Source: Leptolyngbya sp. FACHB-321 | GTDB lineage: Bacteria; Cyanobacteriota; Cyanobacteriia; Leptolyngbyales; Leptolyngbyaceae | Length of the DNA: 64,000 nt | Reading direction: 5' to 3' | NCBI RefSeq assembly: GCF_014695975.1 | Contig: NZ_JACJPI010000060.1 | Span: 58,919 to 122,918, forward strand | In this document: one piece after another, positions 34,200-43,347 of the stretch | Layout: every line of letters begins with the position of its first letter | How positions within the stretch are numbered: position 1 is the stretch's first letter | Program-made: the position numbers and the translations under genes | Notes under the pieces: generated by a model | Databases searched by the model: none | Seen by the model: the letters and a program-made list of their open reading frames with translations, nothing else | What the model was told of the DNA's origin: nothing

Positions 34200-34949
34200 C
34201 TATGCGTACAGAGGTTTCCGGCTGACGGTTGCCAACGCTTCAACCAAACTACGCACAGCGGCAATCATCGCCACTTCGCTATTGAGTTGGTTGATGGCAG
34301 AGCCAACGCCGATACCGGATGCACCAGCCGCGATCGCCAGCGGAGCCGTCACATTCGACAATCCAGACGCGCACAACACAGGCACATTGACAGCACGGGA
34401 GATTTCGTAGGCAGCCGCTAGAGTGGGAGCCGCTTTTTCGATCAGTCCCAGGGTGCCAGAATGTGTAGGTTGGCTGCTGGTGCCGCCTTCAGTTTGGATG
34501 ATGTTGGCTCCGGCTTGGACTAAGGCTTCTGCTAGCTGTACCTGCTTGTCGAGCGTCAGAATGTGGGGCACAGTGACGGAGAGGGTAATGGTGGGCAGCA
34601 GTGCACGAGTCGCACGAGTTAGCGCTAGAACTTCATCAGCTTCAAAGCGACGACCTTGCGCGTAGAAGCTGTCAAAGTTACCGATTTCAATCAGATCGGC
34701 TCCGGCATCGACAGCAATCACAAATTTCTCTGGTTCCACAGCCGAGACGCAAACAGGCAAATGGGTCAGTTGTTTAGCTAACCGCACCAAATTTGGATCG
34801 GCAGCAATGTCTACAAACGTTGCACCACCGCGATCGGCAGCGTTGACTGTTGCAGCTACCCGATCGGCATCAAAGTTATGCAGACCGCTAATAACCTTTA
34901 GCGCGTGTCCGTTATCGAGAGCATTCTGTAGCGTGGGAAGAATCGTCAT
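34200..34949 (-). CDS. ycf23: Ycf23 / DUF561 family protein
   Basis: The 249-residue protein is a TIM-barrel member of the DUF561 family, encoded as ycf23 in some algal plastids. Family features are the start LQNALDNGHALKVISGLHNFD, a GATFVDIAADPNLVRLA segment, GADLIEIGNFDSFYAQGR and the phosphate-binding-like ASGIGVGSAIN. Function is not established, although a role in a light- or nitrogen-linked process has been suggested. The ATG at 34949 fits family starts better than the ATG 14 codons upstream. Confidence 0.9.
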   Translation of the reverse strand: MTILPTLQNALDNGHALKVISGLHNFDADRVAATVNAADRGGATFVDIAADPNLVRLAKQLTHLPVCVSAVEPEKFVIAVDAGADLIEIGNFDSFYAQGRRFEADEVLALTRATRALLPTITLSVTVPHILTLDKQVQLAEALVQAGANIIQTEGGTSSQPTHSGTLGLIEKAAPTLAAAYEISRAVNVPVLCASGLSNVTAPLAIAAGASGIGVGSAINQLNSEVAMIAAVRSLVEALATVSRKPLYA

Positions 34950-35190
34950 GGTGTTTCTATTGAAATTCGTACCGTCCATTCTGCCACCCAATGCCGAGAG
35001 ATTCTAGAGGAGCGTGTAGCCTGAATAGAATCTGTCTACAGATAAGCGTTCATTTAGCCAAGAAATTAACAGTATAGAAAAGTCGCTACAGCTACTTTCA
35101 GATCAGCCTAAGCAAACCGCCAGATTCATTGATGGTCTGTACTTTTTGATGCCCGTTTGTAGGGTGATTCACTCTATGGGAAGAGTAAGC

Positions 35191-35769
35191 ATGGGCTCTG
35201 ATATTGCTACTTTTGACAATAATGTCATGGAGTTAACAACTGGTCGTATGACTCAAACACCAAATATTCCCCCAGTGATTGAGAGTGATGAGCGTGAGTA
35301 CCGCGATAGCGGTGTTCCTAGCACTGTAGCGATCGCGGGTCATCCGTTGCATCCGTTGCTTGTGACGTTTCCGATCGCCTTTTTAACGGGTGTTTTGGGT
35401 ACAGATGTAGGCTACTGGCTGACGGGTGATGTTTTTTGGGCGCGTGCGTCCTTCTGGCTGCTTGGTGCAGGTATTGTCTCGGGGCTTGTAGCAGCAGCAA
35501 CGGGGATGATGGATTTCGTGAAGATCGATCGTGTACGCGAACACCAAGCTGGATGGGTACACATGGTAGGCAACGTTGCCGCTTTGAGCTTATCGTTGGT
35601 TAGCTTTATCCTGAGATGGGGCAATCAAACCGGAGCCGTGCTGCCAACGGGGTTAATTTTGTCGCTGTTTGTGGCAACACTCATTGGCATTACGGGTTGG
35701 TATGGTGCCGAGCTAGTCTACCGTCACAAGGTTGCGGTAATTGGCTATGGTCCTAAGCATAGACCTTAA
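35191..35769 (+). CDS. DUF2231 membrane protein
   Basis: The 192-residue protein has four hydrophobic helices. It starts in the conserved region with AGHPLHPLLVTFPIAFL, the DUF2231 signature, then GLVAAATGMMDFVKI, a helix with HMVGNVAALSLSLVSF and a final helix ending GWYGAELVYRHKVAV. Members are small inner-membrane proteins that may bind heme or ions, but the function is unproven. Alternative in-frame ATGs exist at 35146, 35227 and 35248; GGAAGAG lies before the ATG at 35191. Confidence 0.8.
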   Translation: MGSDIATFDNNVMELTTGRMTQTPNIPPVIESDEREYRDSGVPSTVAIAGHPLHPLLVTFPIAFLTGVLGTDVGYWLTGDVFWARASFWLLGAGIVSGLVAAATGMMDFVKIDRVREHQAGWVHMVGNVAALSLSLVSFILRWGNQTGAVLPTGLILSLFVATLIGITGWYGAELVYRHKVAVIGYGPKHRP

Positions 35770-35827
35770 GGATAGTAGCAGCTTGAGGTAAATCGCTGTT
35801 AAGCCTCGGCTTGTCAGCAGATCCTTT

Positions 35828-35918
35828 AATCCCCCTCGACCTCTTAAAAGGAGGGACTTCAAACTTTGGTTTGTTGCCCCGTTTTTTAAGGAGTTAAGGG
35901 GGATTGCCTTTAAAGGCA
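35828..35918. repeat. MITE-like imperfect palindrome (AATCCCCCT...AGGGGGATT)
   Basis: The left arm (AATCCCCCTCGACCTCTTAA from 35828) pairs with the right arm ending AGGGGGATT at 35905 (18 of 22 bases complementary), around a 34-base centre. A second perfect palindrome, TGCCTTTAAAGGCA, adjoins at 35905-35918. Similar CCCCCTTAA palindromes are scattered through cyanobacterial genomes as small non-autonomous repeats. Confidence 0.65.
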
Positions 35919-36151
35919 TTTCACGGTTTCAGTCTTTCTGTATAGCAATTCAAATCAGCAGCGCCGGGAAGGCTTGAATTCAGCACCAGCGCGTTCAACG
36001 ACCGTCTGCCTGCATTGAAATGGTTGGACTGTGCCTGTGAACTAAAACTAGAGCACCTTCAAAGTCTTGGCAATTGCATTCTCCCCCCAAAGCCTTTGCA
36101 CTCGACCGCTTACCGCAACTGCTGGTAGCTTGCGGGCGATCGCACCATTAG
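35919..36151. other. Spacer after the palindrome
   Basis: About 230 bases between the palindromic element and the DUF4177 gene without recognisable genes or sites. Confidence 0.3.
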
Positions 36152-36355
36152 CTACTGCATGACCTCCCGCTTGAATACTGCCACAAAATCCCACAGTTCA
36201 CCGTCAGCACCGGTACCAGGAAGAATTGACACTAACTCCCAGCCTCTCGCTCCAGCTTCATTCAACACCGCCTCAAGTTCTCTTTCGTCAATTTTGCCTG
36301 CATCAAATGTTCCTTGAGTAAAGAACTTAATCGTTTTATATTCCCACTCACACAT
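36152..36355 (-). CDS. DUF4177 small protein
   Basis: The 67-residue protein matches DUF4177: WEYKTIKFFTQGTF near the start, LEAVLNEAGARGWELVSILPG in the middle and WDFVAVFKR at the end. Members are small alpha/beta proteins of unknown function. The full family length is present. It lies alone, 180 bases past the end of the saccharopine-dehydrogenase-like gene on the same strand. Confidence 0.82.
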   Translation of the reverse strand: MCEWEYKTIKFFTQGTFDAGKIDERELEAVLNEAGARGWELVSILPGTGADGELWDFVAVFKREVMQ

Positions 36356-36539
36356 AAACTTCTCTAAAGAGTTTCAAGGTTACCCTAAAATTTTCCTCTA
36401 TCCAATCTCTCATTACGCAACCCAAGCTTGGAGGCGATCGCCCCAGTCTAAAGCTCTGAAAACTCAGCCCCTTTGCTTTTAATGTCCTAAGCTTGGCGCG
36501 ACAACTCTATAAATTGACGCCCAAAATCAACGTTTAGAT

Positions 36540-37676
36540 TCAAGCTGTCATCTGTAGAGACTGTTTAATTTCAACGCTACGGCTGTGCATTGCCTGTGTA
36601 AAGAGAGCAGTTGGTAATGCTTCCTCGATCGCCCAAACCCCTGGTTTATCAAGTTTGCCTGACAGCAACATTTGGGTCACGCTACCCGTGCCAGCACCAG
36701 CAGCAATCGCTGTATTTTCGTGCACCAGCGTGGCGTGGCTTTTTGCAGGGTTGCCGTCTTTCTGCCCACTGACTTCCACCCGAATGGCAACACCGATACC
36801 GCTGAAACGATCGGTCACATCCGTCATGAAATGGCTCACGTGCGACAAAAACTCGATTACAGCACGGGTTTGCAAGAGTCGCGGATGCCACCAGCGCGCC
36901 ACGCTCCAGGTGAGAAAGTTGTAGAAATCGGGCACAGTGCCAAATTTGGTAATGACCGTTTTGACAGGAAAGGCGCTAGGAATGGTGAATGCTTCTGGCA
37001 CATCAAACCAATACACGCCAAGACGACCATAAGGGGCAGGAAACTCCACCACTTCGCGATCACTATATGGCTTCACAGCCTGCCACTGACCATTCAACCA
37101 GGCTTGAAACGGACGCTGCAAGCCCAAAAACGTCGTTCGCATCACCGTTACACCTGCACCGCCTGATCCAGCTACTACATAGCTGAGATGCACAGTATCA
37201 GCGGTATCCAATTGCTCAATGCTCTGCCGCACCATGCTGTTGGAAATACCAGGAAAGATGCCTGTGTTAACGATCGCTGTGACTCCTGCTGCTTCTGCTG
37301 CCTCTCGATAGGCGATCGCCTTGCGGGTAAAGGACGGATGGTCGCTCACATCCACATAGTTCACACCTTCGTTAATGCACGTTTCGAGTACCCGTCCATC
37401 ACGGTAGTGAAAGGGTCCTGCACAATGAATCACGACATTGCGGTTGCTGTCGCTACTGTCGGTCTGCAAACCGCGAATCACGGCTGTCAGTTTGTCCCGA
37501 TCCTCTAAATTCAATTCGATGAATTGAACGTGCGAACCCAAATCAGGAATCTGCTTGGAATGCTGGTGACTTCGACCTGTAATCGTAATTTCAGCATCGG
37601 TATGAGCAGCGAGGTCAGCAGCAACATGACTACCCACTCGTCCCCGTCCACCTAAGATTAAAACTCGCTTTGACAT
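36540..37676 (-). CDS. Saccharopine dehydrogenase-like NAD(P)-binding protein
   Basis: The 378-residue protein opens with a Rossmann motif (VLILGGRGRVGSHVAADLA) and follows the saccharopine dehydrogenase superfamily: VVIHCAGPFHYRDG, VNYVDVSDHPSFTRKA and a GIFPGISNSMVRQS segment. These proteins are often lipid- or terpenoid-linked reductases rather than lysine enzymes. The gene is 75 bases downstream of crtO on the same strand, so both probably form an operon and this enzyme could act on carotenoid-related material (inference). The ATG at 37676 is preferred over a GTG one codon before. Confidence 0.82.
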   Translation of the reverse strand: MSKRVLILGGRGRVGSHVAADLAAHTDAEITITGRSHQHSKQIPDLGSHVQFIELNLEDRDKLTAVIRGLQTDSSDSNRNVVIHCAGPFHYRDGRVLETCINEGVNYVDVSDHPSFTRKAIAYREAAEAAGVTAIVNTGIFPGISNSMVRQSIEQLDTADTVHLSYVVAGSGGAGVTVMRTTFLGLQRPFQAWLNGQWQAVKPYSDREVVEFPAPYGRLGVYWFDVPEAFTIPSAFPVKTVITKFGTVPDFYNFLTWSVARWWHPRLLQTRAVIEFLSHVSHFMTDVTDRFSGIGVAIRVEVSGQKDGNPAKSHATLVHENTAIAAGAGTGSVTQMLLSGKLDKPGVWAIEEALPTALFTQAMHSRSVEIKQSLQMTA

Positions 37677-37750
37677 CACTAAACTTTAAAAAGGATCATT
37701 GCCCAAATCGATGACTTCTTTAAGGAGCCGCAGAGCGATTAATGGCGCTG

Positions 37751-39442
37751 CTAATTGGGGCGAAAAACGGATTGTACAGTTGATTTAATTGACTCTCTCG
37801 CATCGCGTAGGGTTTGCACAAAAGGCTGCTGCGTTTGTAAGAACACACGAGCACAGTTGCGTCCCGGCATCCCTGAAATCGAGCCACCGGGATGAGTGCC
37901 AGCTCCAGTGAGAAACAGTCCTTCGATCGGCGTTTTGTAGTTGGCAATTTCAGGCAGCGGACGGAAAAAGATCATTTGATCGAGGGTCATATCGATATGG
38001 TAGTAGTTACCATTAACACTACCCAACCGTTCGCCTAATTCAGCGGGGCTTTCGACCCGACGACCGATCGTAGCTGTTTTCACATTCGGTGCATAATCCG
38101 CCAGCTTATCAATAACGCGATCGGCAACCTTATTCTTCAGTTCGTCTGTCCAACCTGTGCCATGCTGCCCAGTGCCTTCAAGCCCTGCAATTTTGTAAGG
38201 CGCAAAAAACTCAATCCAAACCGTATGTTTGCCATCAGGAGCCATTGATGGGTCAAGTACCGTTGGCTGCACCAGATAGAATGATGGATCAGCATCAGGA
38301 ATGTTGCCAATCGCCGGCTCAGTGTGCGCGATTTCGACGTGTCGCACAGAGTCGGCAATTAGCACTGAGCCGATGAGGTAGTCATCCCGATGGTTGTGAT
38401 GCTCAAACCGTAGCGGTTCATCCATTGCCAGGTCAATTTTGAGAATAGTTTCGTTATTGTTGACAATGCGCCGCTGTAACCGCTCCCGCAGTTCAGGATC
38501 CGCTGCATCCAGATCAGCAGGGTCAACCATGTGAACCATCAGCCGTTGCGCGTCGATGTTAGAAATTACCCCTTTGGTCGCACGATATTCGGTGCCGTTC
38601 GCCACGCGCACGCCCACAGCCTTACCATCGTCCACCAAAATCTTAGCGACGTGCTGCTCTGTCAGAATGTCGCCGCCCAAATCCTTAATTAACCGTACTA
38701 ACGAATCTACCAGCGCACCCGTGCCGCCTTTTGGCCTTGCCATGCCAGGGTTATGCCGCATTGCCATCATGATGGAGCCAATACTCAGCATTTTTTGCGA
38801 CGGTGGGGCACCGAGTTCAGCCGAGAGGCGGGCAAGGGGCGCTTTGACAAACTCTGAGTCAAACCATTCATTGAGAATGTCCTCAGCGCTGGTCAGCATG
38901 GTACGAATGAAATCCAGCGTTTTGTCCGTCGAACCAATGACCGCGAACAAATCCTTAATCTTGGCAATGTCGTAGTTGCCTGCAATATCAATCAAGGACT
39001 TGGGCGGTGCATTAAACATCGGAATCATTGCCCCGATCGCCCGCTGCCAATAGTTTACAAACTCAGCATATTTCTTTGCATCCCGCGGGCTGAACTGCTC
39101 AATTTCGGCACAGGTTTTCTCGACCGATCTGTGCCCCAAAAAGTACTTTCCATCGGGATGGGGACAAAAGGCAACTGGATCGCAGAAGAGATATTCCAGC
39201 CCGTACTTGGTTAACTCCAGTTCTTCCACGACGGGACCAAGATGAATGAATTCGTGGTCGATCGCGCACAGATTGAACTTAAAGTCAGGCAACTCTGGAA
39301 TCACTGCTTCGGTTGTTGCGGCTCCACCCGGTACCGATCGCTTCTCCAGCAACAGCACTTTATAGCCCGCTTTCAGCAAATACGCAGCACAGACCAGCCC
39401 ATTGTGCCCTGCACCAATCACAATTACATCGTATTCCTGCAT
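37751..39442 (-). CDS. crtO: Beta-carotene 4-ketolase, CrtO type
   Basis: The 563-residue flavoprotein belongs to the phytoene desaturase-like CrtO family, which adds keto groups to beta-carotene to give echinenone and canthaxanthin. It starts with the FAD motif GAGHNG (10-15), followed by LLEKRSVPGGAATTEA, and then AIDHEFIHLGPV and YLFCDPVAFCPHPDG. The C-terminal LFLTGAGTHPGGSISGMPG motif is intact. From memory it is close to the Synechocystis CrtO over its whole length. The ATG at 39442 is preferred; an upstream start would add 22 unrelated residues. Echinenone is needed for orange carotenoid protein function. Confidence 0.93.
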   Translation of the reverse strand: MQEYDVIVIGAGHNGLVCAAYLLKAGYKVLLLEKRSVPGGAATTEAVIPELPDFKFNLCAIDHEFIHLGPVVEELELTKYGLEYLFCDPVAFCPHPDGKYFLGHRSVEKTCAEIEQFSPRDAKKYAEFVNYWQRAIGAMIPMFNAPPKSLIDIAGNYDIAKIKDLFAVIGSTDKTLDFIRTMLTSAEDILNEWFDSEFVKAPLARLSAELGAPPSQKMLSIGSIMMAMRHNPGMARPKGGTGALVDSLVRLIKDLGGDILTEQHVAKILVDDGKAVGVRVANGTEYRATKGVISNIDAQRLMVHMVDPADLDAADPELRERLQRRIVNNNETILKIDLAMDEPLRFEHHNHRDDYLIGSVLIADSVRHVEIAHTEPAIGNIPDADPSFYLVQPTVLDPSMAPDGKHTVWIEFFAPYKIAGLEGTGQHGTGWTDELKNKVADRVIDKLADYAPNVKTATIGRRVESPAELGERLGSVNGNYYHIDMTLDQMIFFRPLPEIANYKTPIEGLFLTGAGTHPGGSISGMPGRNCARVFLQTQQPFVQTLRDARESIKSTVQSVFRPN

Positions 39443-39747
39443 CCAAACGACTCCAGAGTTTTTACAGTCATAAACTAGGGTAGCGGACTGGGCAGTTGGC
39501 TTCATCAATCCAAATGTCGATTTCTAAAGTCGAAACTGGGGAGTCGAATCCATGCTTATAAGAACGAAGTTTGTTCCACAGACTTTATTGATGAATAGTT
39601 TGGACAATCTACAGCGCGGCTTTTGTCGCTGCCGGTTCAACCACTCAGCAACTTAAATAGCTACAAACTGTAGGGTCGTCCGATGTAACGTTCTTACGGT
39701 TCCACAATTGACTAAAATAAAGTAGTTGCGTTTGGCTAGTTGCCTCT

Positions 39748-39801
39748 ATCGAAACGGTTTATGGAAATCTCCAGGGTCTAAAGACCAGTCAGGTTAAGCA
39801 G
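39748..39801 (+). other. In-frame extension of hflX with an ATC as first codon
   Basis: Directly before the TTG at 39802, 18 in-frame codons read IETVYGNLQGLKTSQVKQ. From memory this closely resembles the N-terminal METI-GNLQGLK-SQ-KQLQRLY of cyanobacterial HflX proteins. No ATG, GTG or TTG occurs in frame between the TAA at 39718 and the TTG at 39802; the codon where Met is expected is ATC. Confidence 0.55.
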
Positions 39802-41433
39802 TTGCAACGGTTGTACCATCAGCGGTTACCGGGCGATCGCATTACTACACCTGAGTTTGCTCAACGGTTAGCAGCGGTTAGCACCGAGTTGAATCAGCCT
39901 GTCTGTGCGTATGTCAATCGGCGTGGTCAGGTCATGCGCGTTGGGGTTGGCACACCGCGACAAACGCAGATTCCTGCACTGGAACTGCCCCGTTATGGTG
40001 CCGAGCGGCTTTGCGGTATCCGCTGCCTTTCGACTCAGTTGAAGTTTGAGCCGCCGAGTGATTCTGCCCTCACAGCGATGGCAATGCAGCGGTTGGATGC
40101 GCTAGTGACGCTAACACTAACAGGCGGCGGCTTTGAGCGTCGTGGTGGTGGTGCAACGGGCTACGTTAAGGAAGCCTACTTGTCGCATCTTGTCCCTCAT
40201 CCAGAAACAGCCTGGACAGTTTCGCCACCGCTCAGCCTGGATCTACTGACTAATCAAGATTTTCTCAATCTCGTTGAAGGGCTTGAAGAAGAATTCCGGC
40301 GAGACTATACGGCACGACAGGTCGATCGTGACCATGATCAGGTGCTGCTTGTCGGGTTGATCACCGACAATCGAGCCACGCAGCGCTTTAAAGATGGGCT
40401 GACAGAGCTAGAGCGGTTGGTGCAAACAGCTGGTGGCACAGTGCTACAAACGCTGAAGCAAAAGCGATCGCATCCTCACCATCAAACGGTTGTTGGTGAA
40501 GGAAAGGTACAAGAAATTGCGCTAGCAGCACAGTCGGTTGGGGCAAATTTGGTTGTGTTCGATCGCGATCTTTCCCCAGCTCAAGTGCGGAATTTGGAAA
40601 CCCAGATCGGTATTCGGGTGGTCGATCGCACCGAAGTTATTCTGGATATTTTTGCCCAACGAGCGCGATCGGGTGCCGGGAAACTTCAGGTCGAACTTGC
40701 TCAACTGGAATATATGCTGCCGCGTCTTACGGGACGAGGGCAAGCAATGTCTCGACTGGGCGGTGGTATTGGCACACGAGGACCAGGGGAAACCAAGCTG
40801 GAGACGGAGCGACGAGCGATCCAACGGCGGATCACCCGTTTGCAACAGGAAGTGGATCAGCTACAGGCGCACCGGGCACGGATGAGACAACGGCGACAAC
40901 ATGAGGAAGTGCCCTCAGTAGCAGTAGTAGGCTACACAAATGCAGGTAAATCCACCTTGCTGAACGTGATGACAAACGCCGAGGTGTATGCCGCTGACCA
41001 ACTGTTTGCAACGCTAGACCCGACCACGCGACGGCTGGTAGTAACTGATACTACGACTGAGGAATCACTTGCCCTTCTTCTTACCGATACAGTAGGGTTT
41101 ATCCACGATCTGCCGCCCTCTTTGCTGGATGCCTTTCGCGCCACGCTAGAGGAAGTGACAGAAGCAGACGCCCTGTTGCACGTCGTCGATCTATCGCATC
41201 CGGCATGGCAAAGCCAGATTCGCGCAGTGATGAAGATTTTGTCAGAGATGCCGATCGCGCCAGGTCCGGCATTGGTAGCGTTCAATAAGATCGATCAGGT
41301 GGATGGTGACACTTTGGAGCTGGCACGAGAAGAGTACCCTCAGGCAATCTTCATTTCAGCCAGTGAACGTCTGGGTTTAGAAACCCTGCGCCGAAAGCTG
41401 GCTCAATTGGTGCACTACGCAGTTTCGTCTTAA
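39802..41433 (+). CDS. hflX: GTPase HflX
   Basis: The 543-residue GTPase splits stalled or hibernating ribosomes. The N-terminal HflX domain and coiled-coil (LGGGIGTRGPGETKLETERR) precede the G domain. Its motifs are G1 GYTNAGKS (377-384), the switch region with TLDPTT, G3 DTVGFI and G4 NKID. An N-terminal cyanobacterial extension of about 170 residues is present. TTG 39802 is the first conventional start, but homology seems to continue upstream to an ATC at 39748. The gene reads away from crtO. Confidence 0.93.
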   Translation: MQRLYHQRLPGDRITTPEFAQRLAAVSTELNQPVCAYVNRRGQVMRVGVGTPRQTQIPALELPRYGAERLCGIRCLSTQLKFEPPSDSALTAMAMQRLDALVTLTLTGGGFERRGGGATGYVKEAYLSHLVPHPETAWTVSPPLSLDLLTNQDFLNLVEGLEEEFRRDYTARQVDRDHDQVLLVGLITDNRATQRFKDGLTELERLVQTAGGTVLQTLKQKRSHPHHQTVVGEGKVQEIALAAQSVGANLVVFDRDLSPAQVRNLETQIGIRVVDRTEVILDIFAQRARSGAGKLQVELAQLEYMLPRLTGRGQAMSRLGGGIGTRGPGETKLETERRAIQRRITRLQQEVDQLQAHRARMRQRRQHEEVPSVAVVGYTNAGKSTLLNVMTNAEVYAADQLFATLDPTTRRLVVTDTTTEESLALLLTDTVGFIHDLPPSLLDAFRATLEEVTEADALLHVVDLSHPAWQSQIRAVMKILSEMPIAPGPALVAFNKIDQVDGDTLELAREEYPQAIFISASERLGLETLRRKLAQLVHYAVSS

Positions 41434-41587
41434 CAGCAACAAGCAAGATCTTCGTTAGCTATGGAGCTATTTGTGGATAATAGCGGGGTTTGTGGAGTAG
41501 AGGATATGGGATGTAGGCAAGAGGCTAGATCCTGTATCCTAAACTGCCCCGCTATAAGCTACTGATGTTTAAGAAGAACCAATTTCA

Positions 41588-42166
41588 CTAACTGACGCTT
41601 GCAAGAGGTTGGTCTTCCTGAAGACCGGTTGCAAAGGCTTCGACGATCGCGCGATTAAACGCTGGAATGTCGTGCGGTCGGCGGCTTGTGATCAGCCCAT
41701 TATCAACAACAACCTCTTGATCAACCCACTGAGCGCCTGCATTTTTTAGATCTGTTTTCAGTGATGGCCAAGATGTTACTTTGCGTCCTTTTACCACATC
41801 TGCTTCAATGAGCGTCCAGGGCGCGTGGCAGATGGCAGCAACGGGCTTACTCGCTGCAAAGAAAGCCTGAATAAACTGAACCGCTTTTTCGTTCATGCGG
41901 AGTTGGTCTGGATTCGCAACGCCACCTGGCAACAACAGAGCATCATAGTCATCTGGGTTTGCGCTGTCCAGCGTCACATCCACAGGGAAGTTGTCGCCCT
42001 TATCGTAATGTTGCCAACCTTGAACCGTGTCGCTGTTTGGGGAAACAATATGGGTTTGTGCCCCTGCTTCATCCAGTGCTTGTTTCGGCTCGGTCAATTC
42101 TGCTTGCTCGAACCCATCTGCTACAAGAATGGCTACTTTCTTTTGGCTCAGTGTTTGAGTCGCCAT
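41588..42166 (-). CDS. DJ-1/PfpI family protein
   Basis: The 192-residue protein has the DJ-1/PfpI fold. ILVADGFEQAELTEP contains the conserved Glu, LLLPGGVANPD follows, and the nucleophile elbow AICHAPW carries the catalytic Cys. The C-terminal DNGLITSRRPHDIPAF matches PfpI-type members such as E. coli YhbO. They act as protein/nucleotide deglycases or stress chaperones. No operon partner is visible; the gene is convergent with hflX. Confidence 0.9.
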   Translation of the reverse strand: MATQTLSQKKVAILVADGFEQAELTEPKQALDEAGAQTHIVSPNSDTVQGWQHYDKGDNFPVDVTLDSANPDDYDALLLPGGVANPDQLRMNEKAVQFIQAFFAASKPVAAICHAPWTLIEADVVKGRKVTSWPSLKTDLKNAGAQWVDQEVVVDNGLITSRRPHDIPAFNRAIVEAFATGLQEDQPLASVS

Positions 42167-42633
42167 ATTAATGCTCCTTCAGAATGCTTTTACGCTTGCT
42201 CTCCTTCCTGACGATGCCATTCGGCATAACAGAAATTGGGGGCGATCGCGAGAGCAGCTAATGCTTAATCCTCTGTAGCCTAGACAATCCATACGGCTGC
42301 TATCTCTGTTAGAAGAGCGATTGTGTAGCGGTTCAAGGTCTAACTGTAGAAAGACAAGCTACCTTGTTTTATACAGTTTCTATCCCCTACGCCACTTTCA
42401 TCACCGTCTTGCTAACGTGAGGACGTTATTACGCAAGGGCGATCGAACTCTGCTGGCAGATGACAGATGCCACATTCTTCACTCGAAAAGTTAGATTCAT
42501 CTTTCATTGCACTCCAGGTAACGTTGCTTTACCCTTCATGCCTTGGTTAAGTAGTGAGCGTACAAAACGCATTGGACGATCGCTGTAACGAGTGTGGCAA
42601 GCTGTACGTTGCTAATCGATCGAAACCAGCACC
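42167..42633. other. Spacer between PfpI and TPR genes
   Basis: About 470 bases with ordinary base composition. It should contain the PfpI promoter and the 3' region of the TPR gene. No gene, terminator hairpin or recognised repeat is seen. Confidence 0.35.
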
Positions 42634-43233
42634 TTACACAGCCTGAAGCTGCTTAATGTAGTCCTGAGCTTTTTGATAAAAGACAGTGTTGCCTTCCTGC
42701 TTAAAGAGAGCGGCAGCCTGCTGAAAATCTATAAGCGCCCCTGGTCGATCGCCTGTATTGGCACGAAGCAAACCACGGCTGTAGCGCACAGCAGCATTGT
42801 TTGGCTTAAGTGCAATGACTTGCGTATAGTCAGCTAATGCCGCACGCACATTACCTGTGCTGGCATAGACAGTGCCCCGGTTGTAGTATGCCGTTGCATA
42901 GTCACGCTTCAACCGCACTGCCTGACTAAAATCTGCGATCGCCCCATCCAAGTCACCGTTTTGCACTCCACTGGTACCACGTTGATTAAACTCCTTAGCC
43001 GTCTTAGGATCAGGTAACGCCGCTGATGGTGTCGGTTGAGGCGATGCCAGTTGAGGTTTAACAGCCGACGGTAGACCCGTAGGGCGGGCATTTGCAGCAG
43101 AGGATAACGCGACCAACAGCACTAACGCGATCGCGGTGCTGCCAGAGGTTTTTGTTGTCGATCGCAGAAAGTGACTGGTCAAGATGTCGAAAGTAGACCA
43201 CTGAAGGCGTAGTACTGGCAGTCTTAAAAGCAT
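42634..43233 (-). CDS. Tetratricopeptide-repeat protein, exported
   Basis: The 199-residue protein has an N-terminal hydrophobic stretch (STAIALVLLVALSSAANA) that could be a signal or anchor, a Pro/Ser/Ala linker, and three TPR units at about 80-185. Each begins with (Y/F)N-RG or YSRG and ends with an A-x-x-D(F/Y) helix. TPRs mediate protein-protein contacts. The gene is divergent from glk, which starts 115 bases away. Its target is unknown. Confidence 0.85.
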   Translation of the reverse strand: MLLRLPVLRLQWSTFDILTSHFLRSTTKTSGSTAIALVLLVALSSAANARPTGLPSAVKPQLASPQPTPSAALPDPKTAKEFNQRGTSGVQNGDLDGAIADFSQAVRLKRDYATAYYNRGTVYASTGNVRAALADYTQVIALKPNNAAVRYSRGLLRANTGDRPGALIDFQQAAALFKQEGNTVFYQKAQDYIKQLQAV

Positions 43234-43347
43234 GACTTAAGTTAGAGGGATTAACCCTTGAAGATCGTAGGTTTACAGGTATCTTAGACAGGTATTTTGC
43301 AAACAAAGTTGACGAAACGACGTTGCATCAGAGCGTGGAGTAAGCAC

